NCBI RefSeq assembly: GCF_032854445.1
Contig: NC_088295.1
Span: 15,363,385-15,427,384 of the forward strand
Source: Liolophura sinensis
Taxonomy: Eukaryota > Mollusca > Polyplacophora > Chitonida > Chitonidae
Length of the DNA stretch: 64,000 nucleotides
Direction: 5' to 3'
The translations under genes were made by a program, and so were the position numbers. The notes under the pieces were generated by a model. It saw only the letters and a program-made list of their open reading frames with translations. It ran no database searches and was not told the DNA's origin. Positions 1 through 13,716 of this stretch are shown in pieces. Position 1 is the stretch's first letter; each line of letters begins with the position of its first letter.

Positions 1-3000
1 GCAAGCATGTGGTGATCTTAAAACCGTCGCACAAACTACAACCATGGCCAACCGCACAGAGAGAACATTAATGGAACGAATAGGACGCCATTAGGATTGG
101 ATGAGAGGGCAAGATGGGCGTGTTTAAACATAAAATAAAGGTAGTTGATTGGTCGATTTGCTTTTGGTCCGTTCGGCCTCTGGGACAGGGCTATAGGTTT
201 TGGATTTTACCCTTGTCGTCCCAGAGATTGGACTTATGACGCTTATCTGGGAAATCTGCCAAAATTTAATCCCGGGATTTGCCGTTAAAGGCTTATCAAT
301 TTTAGTGCAAATCCCTTGGTGTGTCATACCTCAATTTCTCCAAGAGATGGTCAACAAATTAACGACGGATATAAGACGTGTCAGGTAAATTCGGTGGGAC
401 TGTCATGGCTGTTATGATTGCACGGCGCTGCTTACAGTTTATCCACGATTACGGCTTATGTCAACAACACAGTAACGGGGAACACGACTCAGATCCAGGT
501 CAATTGACAAACAAAACAACCTTAATCTCGTGGAGCGCACAGTTTGATAAGCGATGAAAGCTAAATTTATGTTAAAACGCTGTACCAGGACTGATAAGTA
601 AAGGACAAAAAAAAAAGACCAAAACCCACGTGTGTACTGTTTCTGTTGTTCAGTGTAAAGAATATTTAAAATATAATGTCTTGCACGAGAAGGGGATTTT
701 AATGTAGTATAATTTGTTCCAGTATTTCTTAAATTATAAATTAACATTGAAAAAAGTTTTTTTTTTTATTATGCTTCAGGTATTACACTTAATTACCTTG
801 AAAACAGTTTTCATCTGAAGGCTTTTTGGAAGGTGACACAGGTTTATTCACACAAACATTAATTATCATTCTGACTGCTGTTCGTCTGATGAATAATATA
901 ACTTTGTATCAGTTTGGAATACATGCTGAAATTCATTTGTCTAATGAATGGCAAATTAAGTATCAATTTCCACTGCTGTAAGTCTATCATAAAGACTATA
1001 AATTTGTATGATACTTTTCACTGCTGTTGGCCTGTTATAAAGGGCCATGTATTAACCATTCGCGGATTTTTCTGTTAGTTACTGGCGTGCATCGCCCTTT
1101 GGGACGGAAAATGACACAACAAATTACCCCCTTTCTCTCTGCTTGTATTTAGTTAAGTCTTTATTTTGATAAGCATTTTAATGACGCGGAGACAAGCGTT
1201 TGACTTTTATAGGCTCTAAACTTTTCGAATAGGGTGACACACTTTTTTCTTAACAATAGTAAGCTGATACTTTTCACTTCTCCCTTAAACTTACCACAGA
1301 ACCGCTGGGAAAAAATCTCAGCATTTATAAGATTGTAATCTGATTTTTTTTTTTATTCTATCCCCGCAGAATAATTTTTCGGAAAGAATTATGCCAATCT
1401 GTCTGCCTAGAACACGTGTGTGTTCAATTTAATATAATTAGATGTTTGAAAGCTCCATTAAGTAGAGGCAAGATGACAAAGGTGTGGCACGTGACTGGCG
1501 TTACACTGCTGTCACTGTACCCCACTTATTTACGGGGATATAAACTATGTGTCCCGAAAGCAGGCGTATCATATTCAAGCTGTTACCACATGATTCACGA
1601 CTGTAAGTATTACATATATAACTTATGAACCATACACGCACAGCGAGTATAATTGATGTATATAATAGCAGAGTATAGTCTCATTATTTAACCACAAAAT
1701 ACTGATCAAACCCGAGGACAAATCATTGGTAAATCCCATCAGGGACACAAGGCCTAGCCCAGGTAGCACATACAGCGTTTTGGTCGTCAAAATATGCATG
1801 CAATGTCCCATTTTAAACGTACCAGACTAACTTTTATGATAAATCATATACGGACTATATACGTACAACGACTAGATGCATGTGTGTTTTGTATTAATGC
1901 AGGAATGAACCCGCTGAAGCAGTTCCCACGCCAGGTTGTCGTGATAGCGGTAGAAACATGGCATTTGTAGCCGGTGTTGTCAATTGTCCACACTCTGTTT
2001 CTGTTAAAAGGTTGCCACAGTCGTCGAAAATTCACTTTGCCGTGCTTCAACTGTGTTCAGCTTTCAGAGTAAATAAGTAAATGTTCTTAGCTTACCGCCA
2101 TCCTGGTCTCAGATGATCTTTTTATCGTTATTTTAGTTGGTGTCTCCCGAAAAGTAAACCCAGAAACATCGAAGGGGCTTTTAAGCAGCTACATAATTAA
2201 ATTAAAATTAGAACCCAATTCACATTTTAAAAAATTCATTTTAATCGTCGTTTTTAATCTGCTGCGTGAACAGCTGTTTTTAGATATTTTCGATAACTGT
2301 GGGATTGGTTCGGTATCACGTTTGGGGTTTTTAGCTGTGACATATTTATGCGGTGCTATACATGCATATGAAATGCCACATTGGCCATTCATGCCCGTGT
2401 ATATACACATTTGCGCCATCCCAAATACTCATGTGCATAGTGTGTATGTAATCCATAGTAAGAATAAATGGCATATTATGGAACAGAATCTAAAATATCA
2501 ACCTGCGTGTTGTCAGATTGCCAGGAATAACTCTGCATTCTTGACCATTCAGCGTCTCGATTTCTTTCGTCGGAGACCTGTTTCATCAGCGTAGCTTGGT
2601 AATTTTAATGTGATCTGATAACTAGCATATTTTAGGACCACACATGATTGAGGCCACCAGATCTGTTAGGGTTATAATTCTCAGGAGTATCTCCACTCTT
2701 CTCATCATCGTCGAGCCCAGGGTTTAGCGGTTCTTTGACCGCTGTACAACAGTTAACGTGCCGTGTGTGTGTGAGAAGAAACCATTTTCTCACAGCTTCA
2801 CAATAAAACATTCCCAAGTATCCTGAAGTGGTATTTTGCTATTTCACCTGGGACTGCTTCTGTCGGTCATTTGTCGCCAAACTCAAATTCACCCCGCCAT
2901 TTTCCCCATGTTGCTTTGATTTCCTCGTTTAATACTCGGCTATAGAACCGACTGGATTTTGTCCGCCATATGGTTTCTAGCACAGATGCTGGCTTACACT

Positions 3001-5034
3001 GCCAAAAACTTCCCGTAGGCACTCAGACTTTGACAACTGGTATTAATCAGTCCATTTAGACGCCAATTTAATTTACAACTAAAATGGAAAAGAAACTATG
3101 ATTTCAAGGAACAAGAATTGGTGAAAAAGCTGAGTTAACTTCTCGTGTCATCTTTTGACACACACGTTTTTTCTCGACCTTACATATTTGTTGCCAGTAA
3201 GGGGATCGTTTCCCCTTCCCACACAGAAACTGGATACATCAAGTTCCAGAGCAAACATGTAGATTTAAATTCAAGTTTTGTATACATTAAAATCTGAGTG
3301 AAACTACAGGCGTGATTCAACACAGAATCACGAGCCTCGCGTTTAGTTCACATGCGAATGATAAGTTTAACATTATCTGTTGTGAAGAAATTAAATATTC
3401 TTTGGATACATATATTATCGCAGATATACACAAATGGTGCCCCAGGACTTCTAGCAATCCGTCTGTGGATGCAGTTCTGAGATATACCAGAGTCCAGGAA
3501 ATATGTGTGGCTCGGTGCGCTGTCTCTTTCATCTGGACTTAGCCCAAGATGTCTAGAAGGATCCCGCTGGTAAGCAAGGGCCATGTGACAAGCGCTGATG
3601 CAAACCAAATTAAACACAACTCAGGAGGGTGTCTGAGTGTTACAGTTGCAGATTGGCTGTATCCTTGCTGATTACACGACCAGGCCAGCACGAGCCCTGT
3701 CCGATGATACTGTGCAGTATACGACAACAAAACCAGGGCCGGTCTCCCTCATTACACACCATTAACGCTTTCTAATTTCATTAGACATCCTAAGCCTTTG
3801 CACATTGGTATAAACGGATATTTATCGCAATACATATGTCTTAGCAACACAGGAACCTTGTAGTGATATATAGGGAAGCATTTGCAACAAAGTACAAGAG
3901 GCCATTTATTCGTTTTCAGCTGCTCTCTGCACGCTTGTTATCATGCAGGAAACTTCTAGCACATCACAAAAAATGTCGGTGGCAAGAACGGAAACCATGT
4001 TGTGTTCTTCAAAGACATAATTTGGGAAATATGAAGTAAAAGAAATTGCATCATGCGATGAGATTAATGATACATGACTGTATTATATAGTGTTCATCTT
4101 GACACAAAAACTTTCATGAAAAATACTCTAGGTGCTACCGTTTGGGACCAAGTTCACAACATCTTCCATGCACCAGCTTTGAGATTGAATCAGATATTAC
4201 AGAGAGTTGCTATACATAGTTGCAAAGAACGGTAACGTTACAAACAACTCAGGTTTAATTTGAAATTTTACGAGTTTGGACCCGGACATCATCACTGTAT
4301 ATGTATTTACGGATAAAGACTTACTAAATAAAATATAGCACCCTAACCAGCACCAGGAGAATTTACCACCATTTTCAATCCTAAAATACAGTGACGTATG
4401 TTTTAAGATGAGTGGAAAGATCATACTACAAGCTCGACAAGTTACGGAAGATTAAAGGAATAGGACCAGTTTAACCCGAAGGCGCAATCCTCTCTTCAGT
4501 CCACCACATGGAGGACTTTCTTTTACAAATGCCATTTTACTTAATCAGTGACAACGAAAGCGTATACACCTAGAGCAGCCTTGGGTGGTCATAAGAACAT
4601 CTTGCAAATTGATTTCCATAGTATGAACAGAGAAAACTTGAATAAGCCGTTACACAGAGTTTATTTTAATGAAAATGTAGTAGTGAACATTAACAGAATA
4701 GTAGCGTCATATTCAGAATATGATAAAAAGTATACACTTATAGGCTATAAGTGCAAGAGATCAACGTCCAGCTTAATTTATACTTAGCGTGGTTTAGTAC
4801 ATATTGACTTATATGTATATATATTGGAGTGGCGCTACAAGTACTAATCATTGTAGGGCCAGTTAGGATAGTTAGGACTTGTGGACTTTCGCAGAAACAC
4901 TATCGCGTCATTGATTCCCCGCATCTGTTAATATTTCTTAAAATGACCATATTCTACAACGCCTAGGCCATTGTGGTAGCGGATCTTACATGCACAGAAA
5001 ACCGTATTACCTGGCGTGTCAATGTCAGAAAATT

Positions 5035-5125
5035 GTGAAAGGCTGCAGATGCGATATACATGCATGTGAAAGGCTTTATATACGATATACATGCGTGTGA
5101 AAGGCTATATATACGGTATACATGC
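5035..5125. repeat. 31-bp tandem repeat, about 3 copies
   Basis: The unit GTGAAAGGCT followed by an AT-rich part with GATATACATGC recurs at 5035, 5066 and 5097. Confidence 0.75.
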
Positions 5126-8100
5126 ATATGTATAGAACAGAGGAGTCTCATTCCATTGAGAAGGACGATTTCACTATCGGCCATATACTTGTAAATCGTA
5201 AAATATGCAATGCAATGAATGGATACTATGTCGATATGACAATGGTTGATACGCCGTGCATACACTGTGAACACTGTGGACAACGTCTTGCTCCGTGCAG
5301 AGAGATGATCGATGTCGCATGCCCAGCGGGATTCACTTGGAAGAGACTGAAGTGAAAGATATAGACAGACTGATAACGTCTGAATTCCTGTATTCGATGT
5401 CTGGTGGAGTGACCGTCATGGCGGCGGCCATATGTCACCATGTCTGGCGGTGGACGGTAAAACTAGCCAGACTTGTCTCTAGGCGAACTGCCTTTCCCGT
5501 TTTTCGTCTGGACACCAGCGCCAGGTCGGTCTTAGCTGAGCAGAGTGTCTCCAAGACATAGACAGCACTGCCAAGGATGTCTGTATCTTTACCACAGGGC
5601 TGTATTACGTTGTGATAATGACTCTAGGCCATCAATTACATAATCTGCTAATGGGCTCGGGGTATCTTCTTAGAATGCGGCCAACATGTGGCCCGTGGCG
5701 TTAGTCAAGGATCGCTCCTTCTACCCCAATGATTTCTCTGATCTTTTTGTTACCAATTACACAGATATTAACGAGATTAATGAAATGTATAAGGCCAAGC
5801 GAATCCATCGTGAACACAAATTATAAGGGCATAAATTCGGTTACATTCTCTTTTTTGTGACGTTGAGGTCATTAAAAGCTTAATGTGTACCGGGAAAACC
5901 TTTGTTACAAAATACCCTCTTAAGCGGAGAAACATGTCATCAGTTAAAACGGAAATGTCGTCAAGCGTTGTTTCAGACATATGCATATCTTACAAAATTG
6001 GGGAGGTATTTTGAGCTCACGCGCGCTGTCTGGGAGTGAACATGATTTAAACTATACAAATGGACCCAATACCATAGACATATGCGCGTCGCTTATTATA
6101 ATATTTGTGGAGTATTGTTCAATCGACTTCTGTTTGATATACAGCAGTCTACAGCGATGTTTACACGTCGTCTGGAGTCATGTCAGATGCAATAAGCTGG
6201 CTTATCTTCAGCTGGACCACAGACGAGGTCACAGCCGATTATGCTCCACCATTTATCGTAATTTGATTAAGTTATCAACTGTTTACCCCTTGGTCGTCTG
6301 AAGAGTAAAGTTAACATTTGGTCAGATCTCGAGGGTTCGGTAATCAGTATTCGCCTGTCTATATCCAACAGTCAGAGCAAAACCATGAAACCCCCGAGTT
6401 ATAAATTATCACCCCATGATGGGGGTATATATATACATAATTCATCAAGGTAGACATATACATATACATACATAAACAGGTCGATCAGAAATCAAAGCCC
6501 TCAGTTGCCTATACATGACTATTACGTTACGGGCGTATCCTATTACATGGAATTTGGATGGTTTATGCATTCATTGTACAGTTTGGCTCATTTGCTTAGC
6601 AATGCAATTTTATTCCGAAGATTACGTATCTACACATATAGTATCTATTTGATGTTTACGATATGGATAAAAGTATAAAATATAAACATGCTAAATTGTT
6701 CATACAGTGTATAGAGTTTAATACAGATAAATTGTTTAAGGGACGCGTGGATAACCACTTCGATAATTAACTTTGGTTTGATCGCATTTAGTTGTGTTAT
6801 TTTCACAACGGCGGTAAATTCTGCGAGATTGAAGAAAGCGAAAAGAACCAAGACGAAACCACTGCACTATGTCAGACACCTGAAAATCACCCTGACATAA
6901 AGCCGCATTGCAACACAAGCTAACTGGACTCGTACACGCCATCTGTAGCGAGAGTGACGCGTTAAATTACTGAGACAGCGAGGGCCCATGTTCGTATTTA
7001 ACTTTTCTTATCTGCCATATTTATCGTATATATCATGACTTTTCATATCTGTGATCATTACTACTCTATCTGAATGCCAGGCACCTGTCTCTTGCTCAAA
7101 GCTGTGTTTACCCTTACTGCATGCGACCGATCCATGTTCGGCCCCATAACTGTTCACTGTTGCCAAGCAGAGAAAGGTTATGTCGAGCATTTTAGCGCTC
7201 AACTCAATCAAAGGCTTAGTTCTAATACAAATTTAATCGATAGAAGGATAAACAGCAAACAAAAGGCGTTCACAGCAGGATTAGGCTCGGTAAAGGTCGT
7301 GGCCAGCCTAATTTCTTGTACCTGAACGTCGGACAGTAATAACACGAACAGGGTCTTCGGGGTAAGACAATGGATGGCTTTGTGTAGTGTGTGTATAATC
7401 TACTTCCAGAAGAACTATCATGGGGCGCTCTTCATAGCTAAGTGAATCAAGTCCATATGATTTGCGGTACATAACACAATAGAGCAGACATGGAATTTTC
7501 TTTGATTCAATACAGGTGCGATGTATATGCCTATTGGGTATTCGGAGGTAGCAATCAGGTATAGGCCCTGTATACAAAGATGGTTCTTATGTATCTATGG
7601 CTTTCTCAAGTTTGTTGTTTGTGAATCTCCGAGCACTTGAGGCTGACCTCTTCGGGCAAAAAGATGCCCATCAGATCTTTGTCTTCCATCGGCACTGGCC
7701 TAATTCCACTGTCTCCCTGTTTGCTCTGGGAGGTCGTAATTCTGGCTGTTTGTTATAGGATTAGAGTGAAATCCAGTGGAGCTTTCTGCCGCAGGAGTGA
7801 AGATACGGGGAACGCTGACAGGTGAAGTCAGGGAGGAACGACTCTTACAGAGGGAAGCGATGACAAACACGAAGTTCTCCTGATTGTATAACATCTTTTG
7901 TCTTTAGAAGGTTGACCCACTTGACACCTCTGTTACATTTAAGACAGTATATGAAATGTCCTAGCGCAAGGCTGTATATATGGAGTGAATAATTCTGCAG
8001 GGATAAATTCACCACACGGTCAGATTCGCTTATATACATTTTAACTGGGGAATTTTCTCAGAAGTGCGACTAAGCCGCTTTAAGTAACATGCGTGCACGC

Positions 8101-8223
8101 TTTTACATGTGATTTACTTTTTCTGTAGGCATAAAGTGGTCCTGAGGTATAAAAGTTCATAACGTTAAGACAGCATTATTTTACCTGAAGGTTGATAAGG
8201 AGGCATTTCACACATGTACAACA

Positions 8224-8265
8224 ATATTTGTAAGACACAAGTGTATTTATGTGTCTTACAAATAT
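8224..8265. repeat. Perfect inverted repeat, 16-bp arms, 10-bp loop
   Basis: Arm ATATTTGTAAGACACA at 8224-8239 is matched exactly by its reverse complement at 8250-8265 around loop AGTGTATTTA. It may be a small palindromic element; no flanking gene is seen. Confidence 0.85.
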
Positions 8266-10157
8266 ACTAGTAAACAAAATATCTATACATGTAAGTTAAA
8301 TTTATGCTGATTTGATCTTGGTCAGCCTGAAACGTATACATTTAGCTACATAGAAGTTAAATGCCATTGAAAGTTACTAAAAAAGGAAGCAAATTAGTCC
8401 ATAGCCATTAGTTGTTTCAGGTAACCACATTAGATGTGAGTAAATTCTGTTAAGCAATGAAATCAAACGACTAAATGAACCTAATCATGGTAAAATAAAC
8501 CAAATCTTGGTGAGAAACAAAATATTTTTCATGAACATATTGGACCAATAAATGTGCTAGGAGCAACAAATGGTAGAGGCTTAGATATTTGGGTGAGCTT
8601 GTAGGGTTTCATCGATGGAGATTTGTTAGTATTCAGTACATAGTGTCATTCATGTAATAGACAGATTTGGAAACTGCTGAGAATTCAAATATTTCCATTT
8701 ATTGACAACACAACATACAAGGGAAGGACGGCCCGTAGAGCCCTTTGGTGGATAAATACCAACACAGACTAAATTACTGCCATTCTTTGACTTACAATAA
8801 AAGATGTCATTCTCAGGCGAACTCGCATTTTTCGGTGGCACTATCAAGCTGTGAAATCAGCAGTACTGAATTTGCTCTTGTCGTACAAGTATTTTAGTGG
8901 CAGGCCTCCAGAAGTGACCGTTGGTCAGCCGACTTCCCAGCCGTGGATGAATAGATAAGTCTGACCACGGACATAAGGGCTATTGTCCCAGGTTTTATTG
9001 TGTGGTCAAGCGGTTTTAATTCCCTGTCTACATTGCCATGCTCGGGGGCCAGTTTATTCCTTACTGCGGTACGTTACGTAACAGTTGTTCTCAACTCTGA
9101 CTCAGGTTGAAGTCTATAATACATACTGGACTGAAGCAGGGCGAGAAACTGCTTCTGTTTACGACCTGACTATCAATACCACGTGGTCAGAAGATCGTCG
9201 GAGACATAACAGGGATATTGGGCGGATGCGAAGGGACCAAGGGACCAGAGCCGCCAAAGCAAATGCGGTCGTTCAAAGAACCCTTGATTACATCATAAAA
9301 GATTAAATAAATTAAAAGCAGACCTCATGAACACACATATTTGAAACCGTTCTGATATTTACTTTCATAACATCCTGTATAATTATGATTTTTTGGATGT
9401 GTGGAAAGTCTCCGTGTATTCAGTTCCAAAACATGTAGCTGCTGATTGAGCTTTTTAATATTCAAGAAATAAAAGCGCTACGGAATGGAATAAAAAATGC
9501 AGAAAACATTGATGTATTAGCGTATAATTGAGCTTTGTAGTGTTTAGTTTGTGATTTGGCCTACGGTTTCCTTTTTAGAACTGTTATTGAGTAAGTGTCA
9601 GTTTACAAAATTATAGCTCAAATACTACCGCTGTGCGTTTAACCCTTACCTATTTATACCGTTTGTCACACACTGAAAATACCTGAACTACTCACTCATA
9701 GGGCAATGCATATAAACAATAGACTATGAACGCGTTAAGTTTCAATCTTGCATAGGCACTGGTTAAATTTGTAAAACAAAAAGGAAAATTAAGTTAATTT
9801 CAAAATTCAATAGTGTGTTTATTTTGCTTGACTGACGTTTTGCGTTTAACCCACGCTATTTTTACATTAACAAAATTAGATTCGAACACACCAGATCATT
9901 GTTAAGGCGCAGCAGAACATGGTAAGTGTGTTGACAGCAATAACGATATATATGTGCCTTCAAAGAAACAATGTGAAATGTAACTTAATATGGACAATTA
10001 ATGACCACAATTTATGATCTTGCTAACATGCCACCACTGCATATATATTTGTCCTTCTAGGCCTCCTTGTTCTTTGCAATATGCCAGGTTTATACACATC
10101 CATGTGTTTTCGATGAGATCAACAATCTACATCTGGTAAAGCACGATAGCGGACATG

Positions 10158-10158
<1 letters not shown>

Positions 10159-10220
<62 letters not shown>
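10159..10220. repeat. (TA)n microsatellite, 31 units
   Basis: Uninterrupted TA dinucleotides. Confidence 0.98.
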
Positions 10221-10223
<3 letters not shown>

Positions 10224-12599
10224 GTATATTTGTCTGCCAACAGTTAATACATGATTTATTCATGTATTAACCTTTATACCTTGGCTACAGTCAAACAAGC
10301 TAAATCGGTGCGGAATCTGAAGACCTACAACATTATAAGGCTAAACATTAATTCCTCTGACATATTGTTAACTACGCACTGACAAGGTGTCATCGTCTAC
10401 AAAACCGCACAAGGTTGTCACTACCGACATTTAAACCTATGGCAGACATTCCCATCATGGGATTCCATAGGCAAACCAGGCACATCAGCAACCAACAACA
10501 GACAGCCATATGTTTATCGACAATTAGACATTTTTCATAGAACACAAGATAGTTCCCCGTCATACTGCAGACCACGTCAAGCGGGGCGACCAAAGCTACT
10601 CCAGAAATCAAAAGGAACACCCAAGAACACAAAATTTCAGCTTCAAAGAGTTATCTCAGACCAGGGAACCTTGCTGAAGAAAGCTGCACAACGTCTCCTT
10701 TTTTATATCTTTATAGTGTGATGGAAACCATGTCAAACAGCTCGAGACACTGCCTCGTATTATCAGCTGAGAGAAGGAGAAATAACAGTACTTTCAACAT
10801 CTGAGCAATCTTGGCGTTCTTTCCAAACCAGTCACATGATACCGCTAACAATACGCCAGTCTCCACAGCAAACATTCCACACTTCCTCTTTCGCACTTTG
10901 ACCGTTTGAGAACTTCCAATATCGTTCTGTCGCGAATTTCTCACGGCCATAGCCAAGAAAGACTATGGCAGAAGATGGTATCAATTATATCAAAATTAGC
11001 CAAGCTTTCAGCGTCAACTGAAGAGGCCCAAAGCTATGCCTAGCCTTGCTGGTAAATATAGCATATGCTACCACAGGCTATACACGTACTTGGCTTACCA
11101 AAAAGTTCGCATAGTACAAATGTATTTGGTTAAACATATTTGGCTAAACCTTGCTGAGGTTATGGTTGAAATAACAGAACATTTGGTAATTTTTATATTA
11201 TACGACTTTCGATAAAAATCAGATAATTCGCTTTTCCCAGCTGAGCGAAACACGTCGATTGAAGTCTTATAGGATAAACATATGCCTATATACATGGCGA
11301 TCAAACTCAACCTATAAAGCGTATATAAAGCTAATGTATATATAATTTGATGAAGATCAACTCTATCTTAAACCTGTGGGCGAGAGTCGCACTGCTTCCA
11401 GTGGTCTGTTATCTTTTCATTGGAAAAAGTATTCCCATGAATAAAATATATAAAAGAGTTATTGGGAGATTGCTTGGAATATAATAACAGGATTAAAGGA
11501 TTCACAATGACTGATAAGCTGTATGCAGTCACCCGCATCAGAGTTTTCATGACGTCATTCAATATGTGGCAGACTGCCACACAGTAGCCTTTGATTGGTC
11601 TGTTTGATGAGCTGGGTCGTGAAAAAAGAAGACTTAAAATGTTTACCCTAGATTAAATGAAAATGCTACTAAAGTGACAGTACCATGCTGTACATGCATT
11701 ACTACCCACAAGAAGCAAAGTGTTTCGCTTAACCGTTTTAACACATTGTCTTACTCGCCAAACTTGACTTAAAAATTTATACGCTCCAAATGCCATCTAG
11801 CAGACCAAACGTTAATTGTATAAAGAAATAAAGCCAGAAAACCACAGGGATTGAGGTGAACACCATGCACCTAAATAGCGTCAAACATAATTGCACTTCC
11901 GAGAGTCAAGCACTGTTCCAGGAGCCAAGCCAGCCCTCTACTTTGCATTAACAATGAATGTTCTGTAAATGCCTGTAAATATATAGCAGACGGCACAATT
12001 GGCCATTTGTCGTCATCATCTATAATTATGTCCATTTTCAGGTAATGGTCGACAATACCACCTCCGGGCCAGACAGATAAGAGAAAGCGAGACATATTTC
12101 TAATCTCTATCGGCTAATATCTCCACGGCTGCTTGTCCTACGAGTAAACCATGACCAAAGCGATGCTAGGCAATCGGCTCATAGCCTCTAAGACAATCAG
12201 CAAGCGTGTTTGATGGAGCCGTATGGAGAGCAACGTGTCCATCTGTGATATGCCCAAGAGAGCTGTTAGCTGGGATAATCCAGATAGCCACTACTACAGT
12301 GACTGCCTGACTGCAAATATACATAGGTACCTAATGTAAATCTATTAGCATTAGATGTAATCATTCCCTATATGGCTGATGGGGTGAGTTCTGCCGTCTG
12401 CTGGTCAACCATTAAGCCATTTACGGTACAATCAGGACAAGAGCAGCTCAATAAGGCAGGATTAAGATCTCATACTCTATATATCACATTCCACCTGACT
12501 GCCACAATATTGCTGATACGGCCTAGTATTCTCAGTCTGTCAGTGTTGAGTCGGTCAACTTGTCAATACCATGGTCTAATTTTAACCAGGTCACTATTC

Positions 12600-13584
12600 T
12601 TTATTTTATTATAAGGGATGCAGACCTGCCAGTATGAGCTTTTAAGATTAAATGTGTACTGGACCTACATGCACATTCAGCAGGACAAACTGGTTTTGCA
12701 GCTAAGAGATCAAATCATTTGAAAATTTCCTGAAAAGTCAATTTACTGAAATAATACAATATGCCAAATATTTAATTCACTTCATACAATACATAAATTG
12801 AGGAGATAATTTTAAGCCTGACAGTCATAATATACATCAACTGACTGTGACAAAATATACAGAAACTTGCAAGGAAACACATAATTGTTTTATAAAGTCA
12901 TATTTTATTCACAGATATACACTAATTCATTTAATTTTTGGTGACTCTGAAATGTCTAAAAAAGTAAATAAGTAAAGATAGTCTTGGACAATAAGTAGGT
13001 TTGAAATTCACACACTTGTGAAGGAATTCAGCAGAACAGTAAATATGAAAATATGTGAGCAATCACAATCAGCAGTCAAAACATTAGACCTTTAATATGT
13101 AACTTACAAGGTAAAAAATGAAACCACAAATGTACAGAATTATACATGTATATCAAATGATTTCTAAATATATAGAAAACCCATCAAAATCCTTGTCAAA
13201 ATGATTGTATTGTTTATCACAGCTTTGCACAAATGTATTTTATTTTATACCACTCAATAATGCTTATGGTAAAAATTGTCTTTAACATGAGACCATAATA
13301 CTGTCATTGGTCAAACAACAAAAATGAAGAGAAAGAAAAAAAAACCCAAAACTCTAAAACAAAATACAGGATATGAATATCCTCCTTTCAACTGCATATT
13401 AAATACTTTATCAACTAAATTCCTTTCAGAAAAACATTATATCCAGATATCTCTAATCTGACGAAAGCTGACATTTTGTGATGATGATGTTGGGTTTGTT
13501 GGGCAGGTCTTGATTCATCCATTCATGAATTGTTATTCTTGTAGGTCAATCAATCGTCTCCATCCCAATGATAAATAAGTTTGT
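12600..13584 (-). other. Probable STPG2 3' UTR and downstream border
   Basis: AT-rich, almost CpG-free sequence directly after the stop. Minus-strand AATAAA signals lie at 13239-13244, 12904-12909 and 12600-12605. CpG becomes frequent again just past the last of these, which fits transcription ending between 12.6 and 13.2 kb. The exact poly(A) site cannot be fixed from sequence alone. Confidence 0.45.
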
Positions 13585-13716
13585 TTAGACCCCCAAAAGA
13601 AGTGCTTGTTTATTTGTTGACACATTCCTCATGGTATCCATCTGAGGTGCCAGTGGGTTGTTGAGGGTGGCATTGAAGGTTCCTTTGAGAACTGTGTCCT
13701 GGATCAGGGGAGATAA
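13585..13716 (-). CDS. STPG2: STPG2 terminal coding exon 11
   Basis: Acceptor TCTTTGTAG ends at 13717. Encodes 43 residues and the TAA at 13585-13587. It joins exon 10 as Y-E-L-S-P-L-I-Q and carries the K-G-T-F-N-A-T-L tail typical of PG-rich repeat proteins after their last repeat. I found it by reading the reverse strand; the open frame is only 44 codons. Confidence 0.85.
   Translation of the reverse strand, partial: LSPLIQDTVLKGTFNATLNNPLAPQMDTMRNVSTNKQALLLGV

Larger units (their letters stand above)
1..12599. other. CpG-rich intergenic DNA, no convincing gene
   Basis: I see no open frame with a recognisable domain and supporting splice sites. CpG is frequent here (for example about 20 in 5221-5520), unlike the STPG2 body. 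Contents noted separately: a 31-bp tandem repeat, a perfect hairpin, a (TA)n tract and a weak candidate terminal exon near 9109-9306. Confidence 0.6.

Noticed and set aside
5122..5355. Frame with a Cys-rich C-H-C-E-H-C-G-Q stretch resembling a small metal-binding domain
   Set aside because: The spacing matches no zinc-binding fold I know, the start overlaps a 31-bp tandem repeat, and overlapping frames on both strands are equally open.
10390..10632. Minus-strand frame with a hydrophobic signal-like start
   Set aside because: No acceptor-donor structure, domain or downstream coding continuation was found. Hydrophobic runs are common in chance frames of AT-rich DNA.
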